Below are positions 23,705 to 35,513 of a DNA stretch of 64,000 nt, one piece after another. Position numbers and translations under genes: made by a program. This DNA is from Cladocopium goreaui. Its lineage: Eukaryota > Sar > Dinophyceae > Suessiales > Symbiodiniaceae. The notes under the pieces are model-generated. The model did not search any database, was not told the DNA's origin, and worked only from the letters and a program-made list of their open reading frames with translations. The stretch is from the NCBI GenBank assembly GCA_947184155.2, contig CAMXCT020006576.1, positions 198,501-262,500 of the forward strand. Direction: 5' to 3'. How positions within the stretch are numbered: position 1 is the first letter of the stretch; the number at the start of each line of letters is the position of its first letter.

Positions 23705-24297
23705 GTCGACCCACGTGTACAGCGGACTCACTTTTTCACAGCACTTGGTGTTGTATGGCGCCAAATCAGGGGCGCTGGAATAGGAAGTCAGATTTCTCCA
23801 ACACTTTCGAACTTGGCCGTGACGCTTATCGAGAGACCGTGGAGCAGTACCTATCAAGAAGTTCTGACTCAACCAAATTTTCATCATCTTGCAATCAGGT
23901 ACGTCGACAGCCGTTTTGTCATTGTACAGAAGCACCATCTTCAGGCTCCAGTGTTCAAAGTGTTTACAGACTTGGACTTTTATGGTAGTCCAGTCGAACT
24001 GGAGCTGGTTGCCGACAATTTTACTTCTCGGCTTTTATGTTGATGTTTCTGAAAGAACAATCATTTCAGCCGGAACCCTCCGATTGCGTTTGAGCGGACT
24101 GAAGAGTCGAGCTCATTTAATTCGCAAATATTCATTTCCGTCCTGTCAAGCACAGAGTTCGTTGCACGCACTATCTCGGTTTTCCGACAAATACCAGCGG
24201 CGATAGACCTTTGTGGGTAGGGTCAACCCCTGTTTCCAAGGGATTTGCGAATTTTTCTGTTTTTCTGTTTTACAATTTTTCAGTTTTAAAGCAGGGG
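23705..24297 (+). pseudogene. RT fragment unit 3 (593 bp)
   Basis: Near-identical to units 1 and 2, YVDSRFVIV box, same frameshift at TSRLLC*. Short form like unit 2. Confidence 0.75.
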
Positions 24298-24936
24298 GTC
24301 GACCCACGTGTACAGCGGACTCACTTTTTCACAGCACTTGGTGTTGTATGGCGCCAAATCAGGGGCGCTGGAATGGGAAGTCAGATTTCTCCAACACTTT
24401 CGAACTTGGCCGTGACGCTTATCGAGAGATCGTGGAGCAGTACCTATCAAGAAGTTCTGACCCAACCAAATTTTCATCATCTTGCAATCAGGTACGTCGA
24501 CAGCCGTTTTGTCATTGTACAGAAACACCATCTTCAGGCTCCAGTGTTCCAAGTGTTTACAGACTTGGACTTTTATGGTAGTCCAGTCGAACTGGAGCTG
24601 GTTGCCGACAATTTTACTTCTCGGCTTTTATGTTGATGTTTCTGAAAGAACAATCATTTCAGCCGGAACCCTCCGATTGCGTTTGAGCGGACTGAAGAGT
24701 CGAGCTCATTTAATTCGTAAATATTCATTTCCGTCATGTCAAGCACAGAGTTCGTTGCACGCACTATCTCGGTTATATGTACAGAAAGGCTTCGCTTTGT
24801 CAGATATTCACAGTGCGTTGTGGCCGACAAATACCAGCGGCGATAGGCTTTTGTGTGTAGGGTCAACCCCTGTTTCCAAGGGGTTTGCGAATTTTCTGTT
24901 TTTCAGTTTTTCAATTTTTCAGTTTTAAGGCAGGGG
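24298..24936 (+). pseudogene. RT fragment unit 4 (639 bp)
   Basis: Long form like unit 1, GAGMGSQISP variant of the palm motif, same shared frameshift. Confidence 0.75.
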
Positions 24937-25434
24937 GTCGACCCACGTGTACAGCGGACTCACTTTTTCACAGCACTTGGTGTTGTATGGCGCCAAATCA
25001 GGGGCGCTGGAATAGGAAGTCAGATTTCTCCAACACTTTCGAACTTGGCCGTGACGCTTATCGAGAGACCGTGGAGCAGTACCTATCAAGAAGTTCTGAC
25101 TCAACCAAATTTTCATCATCTTGCAATCAGGTACGTCGACAGCCGTTTTGTCATTGTACAGAAGCACCATCTTCATGCTCCAGTGTTCAAAGTGTTTACA
25201 GACTTGGACTTTTATGGTAGTCCAGTCGAACTGGAGCTGGTTGCCGACAATTTTACTTCTCGGCTTTTATGTTGATGTTTCTGAAAGAACAATCATTTCA
25301 GCCGGAACCCTCCGATTGCGTTTGAGCGGACTGAAGAGTCGAGCTCATTTAATTCGTAAATATTCATTTCCGTCCTGTCAAGCACAGAGTTCGTTGCACG
25401 CACTATCTCGGTTATATGTACAGAAAGGCTTCTG
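24937..25434 (+). pseudogene. RT fragment unit 5 (truncated by junction)
   Basis: Same as unit 4 until YVQKGF, then switches at about 25435 into a different RT copy. Confidence 0.75.
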
Positions 25435-25836
25435 TTCACAAGATATGTGGACAACAGATTCATTTTGTTTGACCACCGTTTTCGCTCCGCACTGCCCATG
25501 CGAGTGCTTTCCGATTGTTTCTTTTATCAAGCGCCGGTGGAGTTGGAAACCGTCCAAGATGGTACACTCCTTGGGTTCACCATTGACGTAGTGCAACGAA
25601 CCGTAAGGTACCAAGTACCTCCACTATGGGAAATTCGTCATCTCCATTCTGCTGGCAGCATGCGTCTCCGCTTGTCCGGACTAAAGTCCCGTGCAACCTT
25701 AATTCGCAGATACACGTTTCCCAAAGAATTTGTCCGTGATGATCTCAACCAACTCATTCAGCTGTATGTACAGAAAGGGTTCTCCAAAACAGACTGCCAA
25801 CGCGTCCTGTACAGAAGGCAGCTCAAGCATACCTAA
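25435..25836 (+). pseudogene. Diverged RT C-terminal fragment
   Basis: Reads RYVDNRFILFDHRF, then VELETVQDGTLLGFTIDVVQ, WEIRHLHSAGSMRLRLSG and a terminal RRQLKHT*. It is the uninterrupted version of the same C-terminal domain and shows what the tandem units have lost. Catalytic box is YVDN. Confidence 0.7.
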
Positions 25837-25979
25837 CCTTTTGGCTGTGGCAAAAAAAATATTTACTGACACGCTGATGAGGTTGCAAATGTTCCTCTGC
25901 GGTTTTTTCACAAATCTCTTGATGATGTCTTCCATTCTCGCCTTTAAAGGAATACAAGCCCGGCTACGTGCCTTTTTGT

Positions 25980-26473
25980 GTGTGTCAAGCTCTGTACCGA
26001 AGAGTTCCTCACTTTTTGCGGCTGATTTCAACCAACTAGTTTTTTAACTGCTTTCTTCCATAAATTATGGATACCATTGCACCTTAATTCACAGCAGGGG
26101 GCACAAGGACCTTTGGTGAGTCTTGTGCCAATGAAGACGCTCACCTTAGGTTGTGAAAACGTACCTGCATGATGCACCTGGATGACATACCCAATATGTT
26201 GGGGTCATAGCTGGTGGTCATATTCGTATCTGTTAGTACTTTATGGGATCAGGCTAACCCAAGAACCTGCATGCCGTCATTCAGTCATTTCATGATCACT
26301 TTTGATTGAGCCGTATTGGTTTCTCTTTTAAACAACCTGACATTCAAATGTCAACGGATAAGCTTGGCCTTTTTTAACTCGGTATGGCCGAGTGATGCCT
26401 TCAATCTACCATGAGGTAATCAGACTTTGCATTCATGAAAAGAGACCGTCTTTCATGACTTCGCAAGTGTGTA
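25980..26473 (+). repeat. Right 493-bp direct repeat (LTR-like)
   Basis: Mate of 20970-21462. The end runs straight into minisatellite sequence (GTGTGTAAAAACGTTTGTG). Confidence 0.85.
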
Positions 26474-26483
26474 AAAACGTTTG

Positions 26484-26717
26484 TGTGTAGTCTGCAAGGG
26501 TCTGTGTGTAAAAGGGTCTATGTGTTTTTAGCTTCACAATGCTGGGTCATAGCTTCCGTTTGCTTGCTGTTCGTTCTAAAATTGTATATGTAGCCGTTTC
26601 CCGTTCTTCCCAAAAGCGAAATGCAATAGCCGGCCGAATGGCCGCCAAATGGCAGAAAATTGCTTCCAACAGGTTTCTGCTCTGGATCTGGCTCCAAAAG
26701 GCTCCTGGCCAGGATTT
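26484..26717. repeat. Repeated segment after the RT element (copy 1)
   Basis: From GTAGTCTGCAAGGGTC to TGGCCTAAAACGGCC; repeated at 27937-28181. Contains GCCGGCCGAATGGCCGCC and GGCTCCAAAAGGCTCCTGG. Followed by further GGCTCCAAAAGGCT units to 26925. Confidence 0.85.
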
Positions 26718-27029
26718 GGCCTAAAACGGCCGTTTCCCCTTGAACCCAGAAGGCACTTTTCGTTGCCGGCCCGCAAGCCACGAAAGTCTTAAAAGCTGGC
26801 TCCAAAAGGCTTCGGCCAGGATTTGGCTAAAAATGGCCGTTTCCCCTTGATCCCAGAAGGCCCTTTTAGTTGCCGGCCCGCAAGCCGCGAAAGTCCCACA
26901 AGCTGGCTCCAAAAGGCTCCGGGCTTGCGAGGCGTCAGAAAACACGGTTTTTTTTTCCGGAGTTTTTTGCTCCGAGACTGTTCAAAAAACACGAAAACAC
27001 CAACTATTTGACCATTTTTCGGCTTTACA

Positions 27030-27936
27030 AATGAAGGTAAAAAAAACATGCCGCAACGTCTCTGTGTGAAGATGTTTCTATGTAAAAGCGTCTCTGTGTA
27101 AAAGCGTTTCTCTGTAGATATATCTGTGTGTACAAGGGTCTGTGTGTACAAGCTTCTGTGTGTAAAAGGGTCTCTGTGTAAAAGCTTCTGTGTGTAAAAG
27201 CCTCTGTGTGTCAAAGCGTATGTATGTAAAAGTGTTTGTGTGTAAAAGCGTCTGTGTGTAAAAGGGTCTGTTTGCAACATTCTGTGTATGCGTAAAAGGG
27301 TCCGTGTGTAAAAAGGTTCGTGTTTAAAAGTGTCTGTGTGTAAAAAGGTCTGCGTGTAAAAGCATTTCTGTGTCAAGATGTTTGTGTGTCCAACAGTCTG
27401 TGTGCTACTACGACTCTGTGTAAAAGCCTTTCGGTGTAAGGATGTTTGTGTGTAAAAAGGTCTGTATGTAAAAGCCTTTGTGTGTAAAAGCGTATAGTGT
27501 TTGTGTGTAAAAGCGCCTGTGTGTAAAAGGGTCTGTGTGCAACATTTTGTGTATGCGTAAAAGGGTCGGTGTGTCAAAAGGTTTCTGTGTAAAAGTGTCT
27601 GTGTGTAGAAAGGTCTCTGTGTAAAAGCATTTCTGTGTCAAGATGTTTATGTGTCAAAAAGTGTCTGTGCGAAAAAAGCGTCTATGTCTCACGGCGTCTG
27701 TGTGTGCAAGGGTCTGTGTGTCAAAGGGTCTATGTGTAAAAGCGTCTGTGTGTAAAGCTGTCCCTGCGTACACGGGTCTGTGTGTGAAAGCGTCTGTGTG
27801 TCTGTGTGAAGCTGTTTGTCTGTAAAAGCGTCTCTGTGTCAACGTGTTTCTGTGTAAAGCTATTGTAAAGGGGTCTGTGTGTAAAAGCATCTGTGTGTCG
27901 AAGTAAAAAAGTGTCTGTGTGTAAAAGCGTTTGTGT
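27030..27936. repeat. Minisatellite array 2, same unit as array 1
   Basis: Starts with the same lead-in as array 1 (AACATGCCGCAACGTCTCTG) and follows it closely over hundreds of bp with point changes, so the two arrays are duplicates. Confidence 0.9.
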
Positions 27937-28181
27937 GTAGTCTGCAAGGGTCTGTGTGTAAAAGGGTCTATGTGTTTTTAGCTTCACAATGCTGGGTCAT
28001 AGCTTCTGTTTGCTTGCTGTGATTCTAAAATTGTATATGTAGCCGTTTCCCGTTCTTCCCAAAAGCGAAATGCAATAGCCGGCCGAATGGCCGCCAAATG
28101 GCAGAAAATTGCTTCCAACAGGTTTCTGCTCTGGATCTGGCTCCAAAAGGCTCCTGGCCAGGATTTGGCCTAAAACGGCCG
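27937..28181. repeat. Repeated segment (copy 2)
   Basis: Second copy of 26484-26717 with small indels (GTTCGTTCTAAAA against GTGATTCTAAAA). Confidence 0.85.
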
Positions 28182-29239
28182 AGCTGGAGCTGATCTGGAC
28201 GAAAGTATCGTGGAATGCTAACAACTAGCAACCGCCTTTACTTCGAGATACTTCAGCGCAGAGACAAAAAAAACCATGAGCATTGCTTTGGGGGCTGGCT
28301 TTCGTCCCCCCCCTTCTCAGGTATATATATATATATATGGATCATCCCAATATGCAGGGCACCAATTTCCTTTTCCAGCCGCATGACTTGGTCAAGTATC
28401 AAAAAAAAGGATACGACTTGGCAACGTGTGAAATGTGTGGCCAAACATATGGTGCATCCTCGTGCATCACTCTACGTCTACAAAGCTTGAGGTTTCCTGC
28501 CAGTCAGTGACATGATATACCATGATATACCCAACCAAAACTGTCCCTAAAATCACCATAAATGAGTTGTATAATAAACCATCCCTATGGTCATAGATAT
28601 ATAAGTAATTATATACTTCACATAATATCCGCACACACAATTGTATACATATTCATATATAGAAATATACAGAATACACCCATTCACACATCCCCAGCGT
28701 TGACGATGAAACAGGCATCCCGAAAACAACTCAAGTCGCGCTGCGCTGGTTTTGCCGCAGAGTGCAGATGAATTTGGCGTTTTTGTTTTTTTGGAGTAGC
28801 CTGGAAGCCCATTTCACCAAAAAAAGGAAATGAGTTGGAAAATCATGGGCAATATTGTGATTGGAACCCCGACGAGGGGGCACATGAAGAATTTGAATTC
28901 AACTCAAGCAAGGGGAAACATACACGATGGATTTGGCCACAGAGACATCACCGAATCCATGGTTTTCCTGGCTGGTCACGCGTGTTGCGTACTTTGGTAC
29001 TTTGGGCCGTCCCCCGAGGGAGGCAGAAAGGCTAGAGGAAATACATGATACCATATAATACATTTGTAATACAATATAATATATACATATATTTATATCA
29101 CCTGGTGTTTTCTTTGTTTGAGGTTACATATGTTATCCGTACATGTTTGAAATAAAAACTCTATATTTTTATCTGTATTATAAATACATTGCTCCCAATT
29201 TTCCCCAGCGTTTCACCTGCCAACCTCCGGATCACCGTT

Positions 29240-29322
29240 TAAGCCGCACCGCACCAGTCAATCCAGCCACGGCAAAGTGCATCTGGAGCTTCAAGACGGA
29301 GGCAATCGGGAAGCCCCAAGAG
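29240..29322 (+). CDS. VWA8: VWA8 exon 18
   Basis: Encodes SHGKVHLELQDGGNREAPRG, resembling the family beta-rich IADKEVTIKVPAGT segment before module 2. The GT donor splices in frame to exon 19. The acceptor is not resolved; the open frame extends back to about 29216. Confidence 0.6.
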
Positions 29323-30696
29323 GTGGGTATGTCTTATAGATAATGCCGAGCCCGGAGTAATGATTTTTAAATGGTGATTAATAATGGTTAATAATTAGTA
29401 ATGATAGTAATGGGTAAATCCATCAACTATAGTATCTATCAATATATATGGGCTAATTCTAGTAGCTAGTGACCTCACGTCGTGACCAAACCCTGGAATC
29501 ATCTCCATAGCTGGCCTTATTTCAGGTTAGTGAAATGTTATAATTTGCCCAGAACCGTGGTTTATGAATTGGTGGGGCACTCCCCAAATAGTGATAATTT
29601 GGTACTTCAATGGTACCCCTGGCGGTTTATCAATCAGGGTTGACATCACATGTAACTACATTGAAATTTATACATGATTAGTTTATTATATAATCAACAT
29701 TACATATATTTTGTGTACTATGACTATACATTAAAAAAATACATATATATGTATATATAATTATGTATATATATATATGTGCGTTCATATGTAACATGTC
29801 ACTGACTGTACATATATAATATGGAAACATGATGAAACATGTACTTATAACAATTTTATACATATATGTACACATCGCTGGGGATTGATGATGCATTAGA
29901 TTGAACTGTAAACTCGGTATCTCATTGGTGATGCCACAACCAACTCGTTGGGTTTTAATTCAATTTTTGTTGGTCCCACGCAGCGAACCACACTTTTTGC
30001 CAGTGTTTATCCATGATCCTTTCGATTAAGGCTAGGGTTGATTGTTTTTAGACGTTCCCATGCGTTTCGACCTAACGTCTTCGTGAAAGACGTTGAAACG
30101 CCGAAGCGCGGCTTTCGATGCCCAATGATTGTTGACTACACCCGAGTTCTTGCTGTTGATTCACCACTACGTTTATACGTTCTCCACCTACATCCCAACA
30201 TATTGCCGCTTGCATCTCCCTCACCAAGCCTCGGGGAATGAGAATTTGAATGGTCAAATCTCTTACTGTTTGCTTGTGCTATCCCCATGTTTAGGATATA
30301 TGTGCGTTTCAGATCGTTCAGTTTTTCTTGAAGATTTTGATCTTTAAACCCACAGTGTTGATTTTACTCCTCACTGATGTCGTTCAACATTGTCAGAGTC
30401 GAAATTCCCATCATTGTGTGTGTGTGTGTCAAATTGCCACTAGTCACTTGCAAAATGAAATATGAACCCCAATTGTGCGTGTGTGAAATTGTGAAATGAT
30501 ATGTTTGATGATATATAAAACAGAATAGAATTCCATACGATGATGTATAAATATGATATATATATATATATATGTAAAATGATTATGAAACTATGAGTTT
30601 AAATATGTGTATATATATATTGTAGTGGGGATTTAAGAAGCTGCAAAATTGATGTGGGATTTATAGCCAGCATCATTTGTAGCACAATCCCTGCAG

Positions 30697-30809
30697 GCGC
30701 CGTCGGCTCGTTGTCGCTGCCCTCGCCGTTGCTGCCGGCCGCTGCGTCGAACGCTGCTCCGTTTGTGGCGGGCGCTGCGCTGCAGACCTTGTTGGCACGG
30801 CTGGTGCAG
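30697..30809 (+). CDS. VWA8: VWA8 exon 19
   Basis: 113 nt, strongly GC-rich. Encodes an Ala/Leu/Pro-rich stretch ending VAGAALQTLLARLVQ, positioned as the helix directly before the second P-loop. CTGCAG|G acceptor, GT donor, correct phase with both neighbours. The next intron (30810-32007) contains a family A element and a short repeat-rich stretch. Confidence 0.82.
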
Positions 30810-31339
30810 GTGGGGAAAGACGTGGGAAGGTGGGGATTTTAATGGGTATTTCCTGGTTCCCCCCCCATAGTAGGGATTGATAAGGAAGAAGAGAGAATAA
30901 TAGGGATTTAAGCAACTATGAGTGGATTGAATGGTGATATTATGATATTGTAGGATCAATCAGAATGGTGTGAGTTAAGAGTATGAAAACGCTCAAAAAA
31001 AACTACAATCAAAAACCAGCAGCACCAGCAAAAAAAAACAAAAACCAAGGAAACCGTGGATTGCAGGTTTAGAAGTTGACAGTCAAAAACAAGGAAAATT
31101 GGGATTAGAGCTGGGAAGCTGTGAATTTGACCATCAAAACCAGGAAGATGTTGGTATTTATCCAGCCAAAATACAGATATTGAAATATCAAAATTAGAAA
31201 TTCAACCTATGAATAATGAACAAGGTCTTGCTGAGTAGCTTGCAATTTTGATGGAGTTAATACTGATCATCCGTGATACTTTGAAGGTGCCCCATCTTCA
31301 GGGAAGAGAAACCCACATTATGTCGTATGTTATCCAAAG

Positions 31340-31431
31340 TACCATCTGGTTGTTTAACATAGCCATGGAAAATGGCCCAGTAATAGCATGGTGATTTTCC
31401 ATGGCAAACTGTTAGTCATAACCAGATGGTA
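31340..31431. repeat. Family A subfamily (TACCATCTGG termini)
   Basis: Inverted ends TACCATCTGGTTGTTTAACA and TAACCAGATGGTA, shorter interior. Variant terminus is shared with the left end of the 54865 copy. Confidence 0.8.
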
Positions 31432-32007
31432 GAAAACGATCAACCAAAAGTTGGGATTCTGCCAATAGGGAACTCGCCAACAGGTGATTTTTTCCACCCT
31501 GGTAAACCTTGGTGAAGGATAGCTTATTAATACATTGCCATTTTGATGGGGGTGATTATATGTGGTATCAAAATACATGTACCTAAGATTAGCCATTAAA
31601 TGGGCATGGTTGTGATGATTTCCAATTAGTTCTGGTGAAAGAACTGAGCCACTCGAAAAGAATGCAAAAGGCATGCCAATAAATGGAAAAGGAAGGTGAA
31701 ATTCGTGCAACCAATCGTTAGGCCTTGGCATATCCCTTCTCATTTGTATTTCAATTTTGGTTTGTTTTGCTTGGCTTTTGCAGAGGAAGTAGATACATAG
31801 CCAGAGCACGTTCCCGCTGCCTTGTTAGAAAGAAGGACGCCAGCAAAGGCTCACAACAATGTCCACTGGTTGCGCAGCATCATCGCACCATAAGAACTTA
31901 AAATCAAACCTAACAAAATAATTGTTTCCCCGTACGGTCCCGCAATAAATTCATGGAAACCATGCCTTTCCAAAGTAAAGCTACCCTACATACCCTACAA
32001 GCCACAG

Positions 32008-32075
32008 GATTTTGCCTCGGGAAGCGACTGTTTGTTGGTGGGCCCTGCTGGCTGCGGCAAGTCCGCCTTAGCGAG
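32008..32075 (+). CDS. VWA8: VWA8 exon 20: AAA module 2 Walker A
   Basis: Encodes DFASGSDCLLVGPAGCGKSA then LA. GPAGCGKS is a complete P-loop and corresponds to family GGKGCGKT. Spliced to exon 21 it gives ALARHLAGLLGH, matching VIAKNFADTLGY. CACAG|G acceptor, GT donor. Confidence 0.94.
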
Positions 32076-32792
32076 GTGAGAAACAAAGGGCCACTGGGGC
32101 GGTTGCTACACGGGGAACCACAAATTATTGGATGATGCAATCAGGAGCAATTGGGTCTATACATCCCAAAAAGTACCGAAAATCTAGGATTTGGGCTAAA
32201 TCTGGTGATTTCTGTTTATTTTCAACAATCATACAGTACCCTTTTTGACAATGATTCATCATGATTTAGCCCCAAAATCTATGATTTCACAGAGTGTATA
32301 TATACATATGTGCATCCGCTTGAAGAATGAAGAAGTTGTCATGGAATTTCGTAGGCGAAAAGCGGTCAGCACCAAAATAGGTGTGTGTGTGTGGCATAAT
32401 TCTACGCTGCGAAATGCATATTCATCTCAGCCGTTGGATTCATTCGTCAAATGCTAAAAATTTTGGTGATTCGCCATGAGTTGCCCATACGAATAGATCC
32501 TAAGGTTGGCGGGAATAGCCTTGTTGGCTTCGACGAACTGGATGTCAGTAACCTGGTGGGTTGTCCAAAGAATTTCCCTCTTATGGCGATATGGTTGGTT
32601 CCAAGGCGGGGATCAAAACACGGTCAGCCTGGTTACCGTCAAAATGGCAGATAAGTGGAGGTAAATGAATGTAAATGAATGTTCATGTTCAAAGATATGG
32701 TAAATGGATGTAAATGGATGTAGAAAGGCAGAACGCTGTCATGAAGCGAACTGGTTTTGCCGGTAAAATGGTGTCCGTCCCAGCGACGCAAG

Positions 32793-32867
32793 GCACTTGG
32801 CCGGACTTTTGGGGCACGGAGCACCTGGAGGTTTCGGCTTAGAATTCTTCTTTTTGCACGAAGAGAA
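32793..32867 (+). CDS. VWA8: VWA8 exon 21
   Basis: Encodes HLAGLLGHGAPGGFGLEFFF then LHEE, the module 2 segment leading to the conserved MTARDLLQQR block. CAAG|G acceptor; the GC donor is inferred from phase with exon 22. Confidence 0.85.
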
Positions 32868-33223
32868 GCTTGGCCGTGCCAGGTGCAATCCTGGAGCCAC
32901 GGAAAATCATTTTTTCAAACATGAAAAATTGATAAAAATGGGAAGATTCAACGAAGAAGATGGTGATTTGAACCCGTAGGAGGGGTTATCATCAGCAAAT
33001 ATGAATGTCCTTGTAACTGGGTCTGGCCCCCTGGCCCCATGCTGGGGTTCGGTAGGTTAAGTTTAGTGGAACTTCATCCCACTTCATTTCATAAAATCAT
33101 ACCATGAATAAAATATAGAAAAACCGTAGTAAAACCATGAATGCTCATTTTAAACATCGAAAAACATCGGAAAACCATTGGTGAGTTCCCATTGTCATCC
33201 TCGTTCGGGATCCTGACACCCAG

Positions 33224-33270
33224 GATGTCGTCACGAGACCTGCTGCAGAGGCGCGCCACCAGCGACCAAG
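33224..33270 (+). CDS. VWA8: VWA8 exon 22
   Basis: Encodes MSSRDLLQRRATSDQ, close to family MTARDLLQQRYTLPNG. CCCAG|G acceptor, GT donor. Confidence 0.92.
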
Positions 33271-33716
33271 GTCACTGGAGCTGAAAATTGTGTCGCTCCA
33301 AGCCCCGGTCACTGGAGCTTGCTGCATTCAAGTTGCATTTTTGGCGGGGCTTGATTATCTCCCAAATTTAACATAGACTCTGAGAACCTCTATTTTTTTA
33401 AAGGAATGTAGCCCCGATTTGTCAGGGTCCATGTTAGTTGGGATGGAATGACCTTGTTTTCAGACCCACATGGAGAATTTGGAGCAATTTGTATCCAGTA
33501 TACTGACTACTTGCTGACTAAAACCCCCTATAAACATCCACAAATGATGCTGAAATCCATTTTTTGTGGGGTATCATGTGATATCATCTCATACATGATG
33601 GTTAAATCCTCATACACCACGCTTCAACCATGTTCAAGCCCTACAAATGATGCTTAAATTCCCGTGATTTATGGTTAGATTCCTATTTTTCATGGTTGAA
33701 TCCCCAGTTTCATGGT

Positions 33717-33821
33717 TACCCTCTGGTAATTTAACATAGCTATGGAAAATCACCATTTTCAATGGGAAAATCCACTATAAATGGTCATTTTCAATAGCTA
33801 TTTTGACATAACCAGAGGTTT
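33717..33821. repeat. Family A inverted-repeat element
   Basis: TACCCTCTGGTAATTTAACA left end, diverged ACATAACCAGAGG right end; 59 nt before exon 23. Confidence 0.82.
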
Positions 33822-33879
33822 AATGCCTTTTTTTACATGTGAAGATCATCTCAACAGCCAGTCGGCACCGGACACCAAG

Positions 33880-33927
33880 GCGATACCATTTGGGTCGACT
33901 CGCCTCTGGTGCGCGCCGCTCGCTCCG
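33880..33927 (+). CDS. VWA8: VWA8 exon 23
   Basis: Encodes DTIWVDSPLVRAARS, matching family GDTAWRSSPLVNAALEG. CAAG|G acceptor, GT donor. A family A element ends 59 nt upstream. The next intron (33928-35439) starts with a long ACATTG-type microsatellite and ends with a family B element. Confidence 0.93.
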
Positions 33928-34049
33928 GTGTCTCGCACTGGGGTAGGATCGAAGCAACAGCAATAGGGGGATATATATATATATAATATCATTTTATGGG
34001 GATCATATAACTAGATTATATACATATAATGTGTATTACATACATACGT

Positions 34050-34450
34050 ACGTGCGTACATTACATTACATTTACAATTACATTTACAATTACATTGACA
34101 TTTACATTGACATTTACATTGACATTTACATTGACATTTACATTGACATTTACATTGACATTTACATTGACATTGACATTTACATTGACATTTACATTGA
34201 CATTTACATTGACATTTACATTGACATTTACATTGACATTTACATTGACATTTACATTGACATTGACATTTACATTGACATTCCATACATACATACATAC
34301 ATACATACATACATACACTACATTACATTACATTACAATACATTACATTACATTACATTACATTTACATTACATTTACATTACATTACATTACATACATT
34401 ACATTACATTCCATTCCATTCCATTCCATTACATTACATTACATACAATG
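34050..34450. repeat. ACATTG/ACATTT microsatellite
   Basis: Alternating ACATTGACATTT units for about 230 bp, then ACATACATAC and ACATTACATT runs. Open in several frames on both strands only because of the 6-bp period. Confidence 0.92.
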
Positions 34451-35058
34451 GGATATCACTTACCAACTTGATATGAAATTTTTGGTTCTGAAAATGTTGG
34501 GATAAATCTCAATGTGATTGGTTTAGCATCATTTTCCCTCATGAAATCCCACATGGGGAAGTTCACCACAATGCACATGAGTGTATTGTTTCTTTGCAAC
34601 AGTGAATGGGACTAAATCAAACAATCAAACTTCAGAATGTCCTTAAACATGTACCAACCACTACCCAATTCTGGGTAAATTGGGATGAACCTTGGTTAGG
34701 TAACGTACTGGAATAGTTTAACTTCTTACCATGAATGGGGACATATTGTTTTGGTTATACTGAGTTATATATACCCAGCCAAAACGGATACTGCGTTGCA
34801 AGCTATCTAAGATCAGCCATGAGTCCCTGAATTAGTTGGGAAGGGACAATCTACGCGAAGCCCCTTTTTTTCGGGAACAACCAGCCAGTTTCCTGACAAT
34901 TTTCCCAACTAAATCAATCCATTTCAAGAGTTGCATCCCTATATGTAAAGTGTTGAGGGTGAAATCCCAAGCATTTGACTCGTGTCATTTTTGATAGGTC
35001 ACCATCCCCCTCAACATTAACATGTTGTCTATCAAAGTAACCAGTTTAATTAACCAGT

Positions 35059-35176
35059 CTGGTTGTTTGGAACATGACTTTTATCTTCCATTTCATAGAA
35101 AAGGGATGTCATCCGGAAGCCATTGACTTTCACTCCATCATTTTTCAAGATGGGAAAAAAATGCACCACCAACCAG
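35059..35176. repeat. Family B element (diverged)
   Basis: CTGGTTGTTTGGAACATGA left, CACCACCAACCAG right; interior TTTTCAAGATGGG is typical. Confidence 0.7.
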
Positions 35177-35439
35177 CAGTGGTTTGCTGCGCAAGCCATC
35201 CATGGATGTCATTGATCATTTTCCTGAAGCCAGCCATCGTGAAATCCGCAGTCGAAAATGATGATCTGATGGTCGTGAAATCCCCCAATTTTTGTTGGTT
35301 ACCATCTCCCCAAAAAAAAACCACTCCAGTCAACTAGTTTTTTTTTGCTATGGAAAATGGATGATTTTTAGCCCATTGATGAAACATGGTGATCTTCCAT
35401 AGTGTTTACCACAGAATTTCACCATCTCGGTGCTCACAG

Positions 35440-35513
35440 GTGCCATGTGCATCTTGGATGGAGCGCACCGGCTGAAGGGTGACGCCTTGTGCGCCTTAGC
35501 TCCCTTGCTGCAG
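35440..35513 (+). CDS. VWA8: VWA8 exon 24: AAA module 2 Walker B
   Basis: Encodes AMCILDGAHRLKGDALCALA then PLLQ. CILDGAHR matches family VLLDGIHRV; Asp is kept while the usual Glu is Gly, as in animal VWA8. CACAG|G acceptor, GA donor. Confidence 0.93.

Larger units (their letters stand above)
20970..26473 (+). mobile_element. RT-derived element with 493-bp direct terminal repeats
   Basis: A roughly 5.5-kb unit: direct repeat, about 500 bp non-coding, an ORF1-like frame, five tandem RT fragments, a distinct RT C-terminal fragment and the second direct repeat. It lies inside a TGTGTGTAAAAGCGT minisatellite, which flanks both ends. Class is unclear: direct repeats suggest an LTR-type or Penelope-like arrangement, but I see no integrase, protease or GIY-YIG nuclease. 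Not intact. Confidence 0.65.

Noticed and set aside
23042..24043. Apparent 333-codon RT protein
   Set aside because: It only bridges two tandem RT fragments because of an extra base in unit 2; it repeats the same domain twice and is not a real gene.
26789..27577. 262-codon minus-strand frame with FYTQTLLHTD repeats
   Set aside because: Translation of the 16-17-bp minisatellite; the period is not kept as codons throughout and no family is recognisable.
29678..29896. Minus-strand 72-codon frame
   Set aside because: Low-complexity TATA-derived sequence.
31354..31809. 151-codon minus-strand open frame
   Set aside because: Overlaps a family A element and lies in a VWA8 intron; no similarity recognised.
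34029..34505. Long open frames (up to 158 codons) on both strands
   Set aside because: They arise from a 6-bp ACATTG/ACATTT microsatellite with no stop in several frames; peptides are pure TFTL, DIYI or NVNV repeats.
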